DNA of 57,333 nucleotides from Planctomycetota bacterium (lineage in GTDB: Bacteria; Planctomycetota; UBA1135; GCA-002686595), in assembly GCA_009691855.1 (NCBI GenBank), contig SIAI01000027.1, positions 1-57,333 on the forward strand, read 5' to 3'. The notes under the pieces are model-generated. The model was not told the DNA's origin. It saw nothing but the letters and a program-made list of their open reading frames with translations, and did no database searches. Positions 57,186-57,333 of the stretch are shown one piece after another (the first letter of the stretch is position 1; each line of letters starts with the position of its first letter). A program made the translations under genes and the position numbers.

Positions 57186-57333
57186 TGATCTTCCACGGAG
57201 AAAGTGGACACCCAGAGAAGGAGCAGTGATGCTCCTCGCAGGAAGTGTCCATGGCCAGATCACGACGGAAGCACAGTGCTGAGTTCAAGCGTGAAGCGGT
57301 GCGGCTGAGCCGCGAGCCGGGTCGGACGGTGGT
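57186..57333 (+). mobile_element. Left end of an IS3-family insertion sequence (cut by window end)
   Basis: The end TGATCTTCCACGG, then AGTGGACACCC, resembles the terminal inverted repeat of IS3 itself (TGATC...GTGGACAC). An inner inverted repeat AGGAGC-agtgat-GCTCCT follows, then the OrfA start at 57251. The right end lies outside the window. Confidence 0.8.
57251..57333 (+). CDS. IS3-family transposase OrfA, N-terminal fragment
   Basis: Partial: 27 codons are visible, reading MARSRRKHSAEFKREAVRLS and then REPGRTVV, the typical start of IS3-family OrfA (helix-turn-helix of the HTH_Tnp_1/IS3 type). OrfB, the DDE integrase-like part, would follow beyond the window. Confidence 0.85.
   Translation, partial: MARSRRKHSAEFKREAVRLSREPGRTV

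Overview
The window is one contiguous stretch of very GC-rich bacterial DNA with strong third-position G/C, so long spurious ORFs run antisense to almost every real gene. No rRNA, tRNA or CRISPR array was seen. The gene repertoire suggests a member of the Planctomycetota: Ser/Thr kinases with non-catalytic tails, a FHA-GAF-sigma54 activator, ECF sigma factors fused to membrane and beta-sandwich modules, secreted choice-of-anchor/LVIVD-like proteins, and a WD40/PD40 repeat protein with about 20 repeats. Myxococcota is the main alternative. The assignment is inference from gene families only.

Layout. 1-150 is the right part of a long palindromic repeat whose full 168-bp copy lies at 16987-17154. 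154-5655 is a minus-strand pair: a FHA-GAF-AAA+ sigma54 activator followed by a transmembrane Ser/Thr kinase. 5757-7542 holds a YkgJ-type cysteine-cluster protein and a membrane SGNH hydrolase. 7643-10568 is a three-gene proton-translocating transhydrogenase operon (pntAA-pntAB-pntB, minus strand), followed by a second SGNH hydrolase. 11822-16981 is a tandem duplication of a whole transcription unit (leader, secreted choice-of-anchor B protein with IPT/TIG domain, terminator). 17178-25233 holds an unrecognised protein, a divergent Ser/Thr kinase with TPRs, the PD40 repeat protein and signal peptide peptidase SppA.

25330-38578 is the most unusual part. Two genes encode an ECF-type sigma factor, then one transmembrane helix, then about 600 residues of carboxypeptidase-regulatory-like beta-sandwiches, all in one polypeptide. 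A third paralogue, directly downstream of the second, has the same membrane and outer part but lacks the sigma domains, as if they were deleted cleanly. Between them lies a plus-strand histidine kinase, response regulator and secreted HEAT-repeat protein.

38638-42719 holds hflX and nadB (minus strand) and, divergent from them, a 31-residue single-helix membrane microprotein two bases ahead of lexA. The leader carries GTTC-N7-GTTC direct repeats that look like an SOS operator. 42814-46326 holds two paralogous GT4 glycosyltransferases and a CBS-domain protein. 46378-52867 is a complete RND efflux locus: a NemR-like TetR regulator, membrane fusion protein, HAE1-type pump and outer-membrane factor, with near-identical palindromes upstream of the regulator and of the pump operon. 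53112-55709 holds a secreted beta-helix protein, an orphan NarL-type regulator and a small membrane protein. 55766-57177 is a frameshifted GT-C-like glycosyltransferase, and the window ends inside the left end of an IS3-family element (57186 onward).
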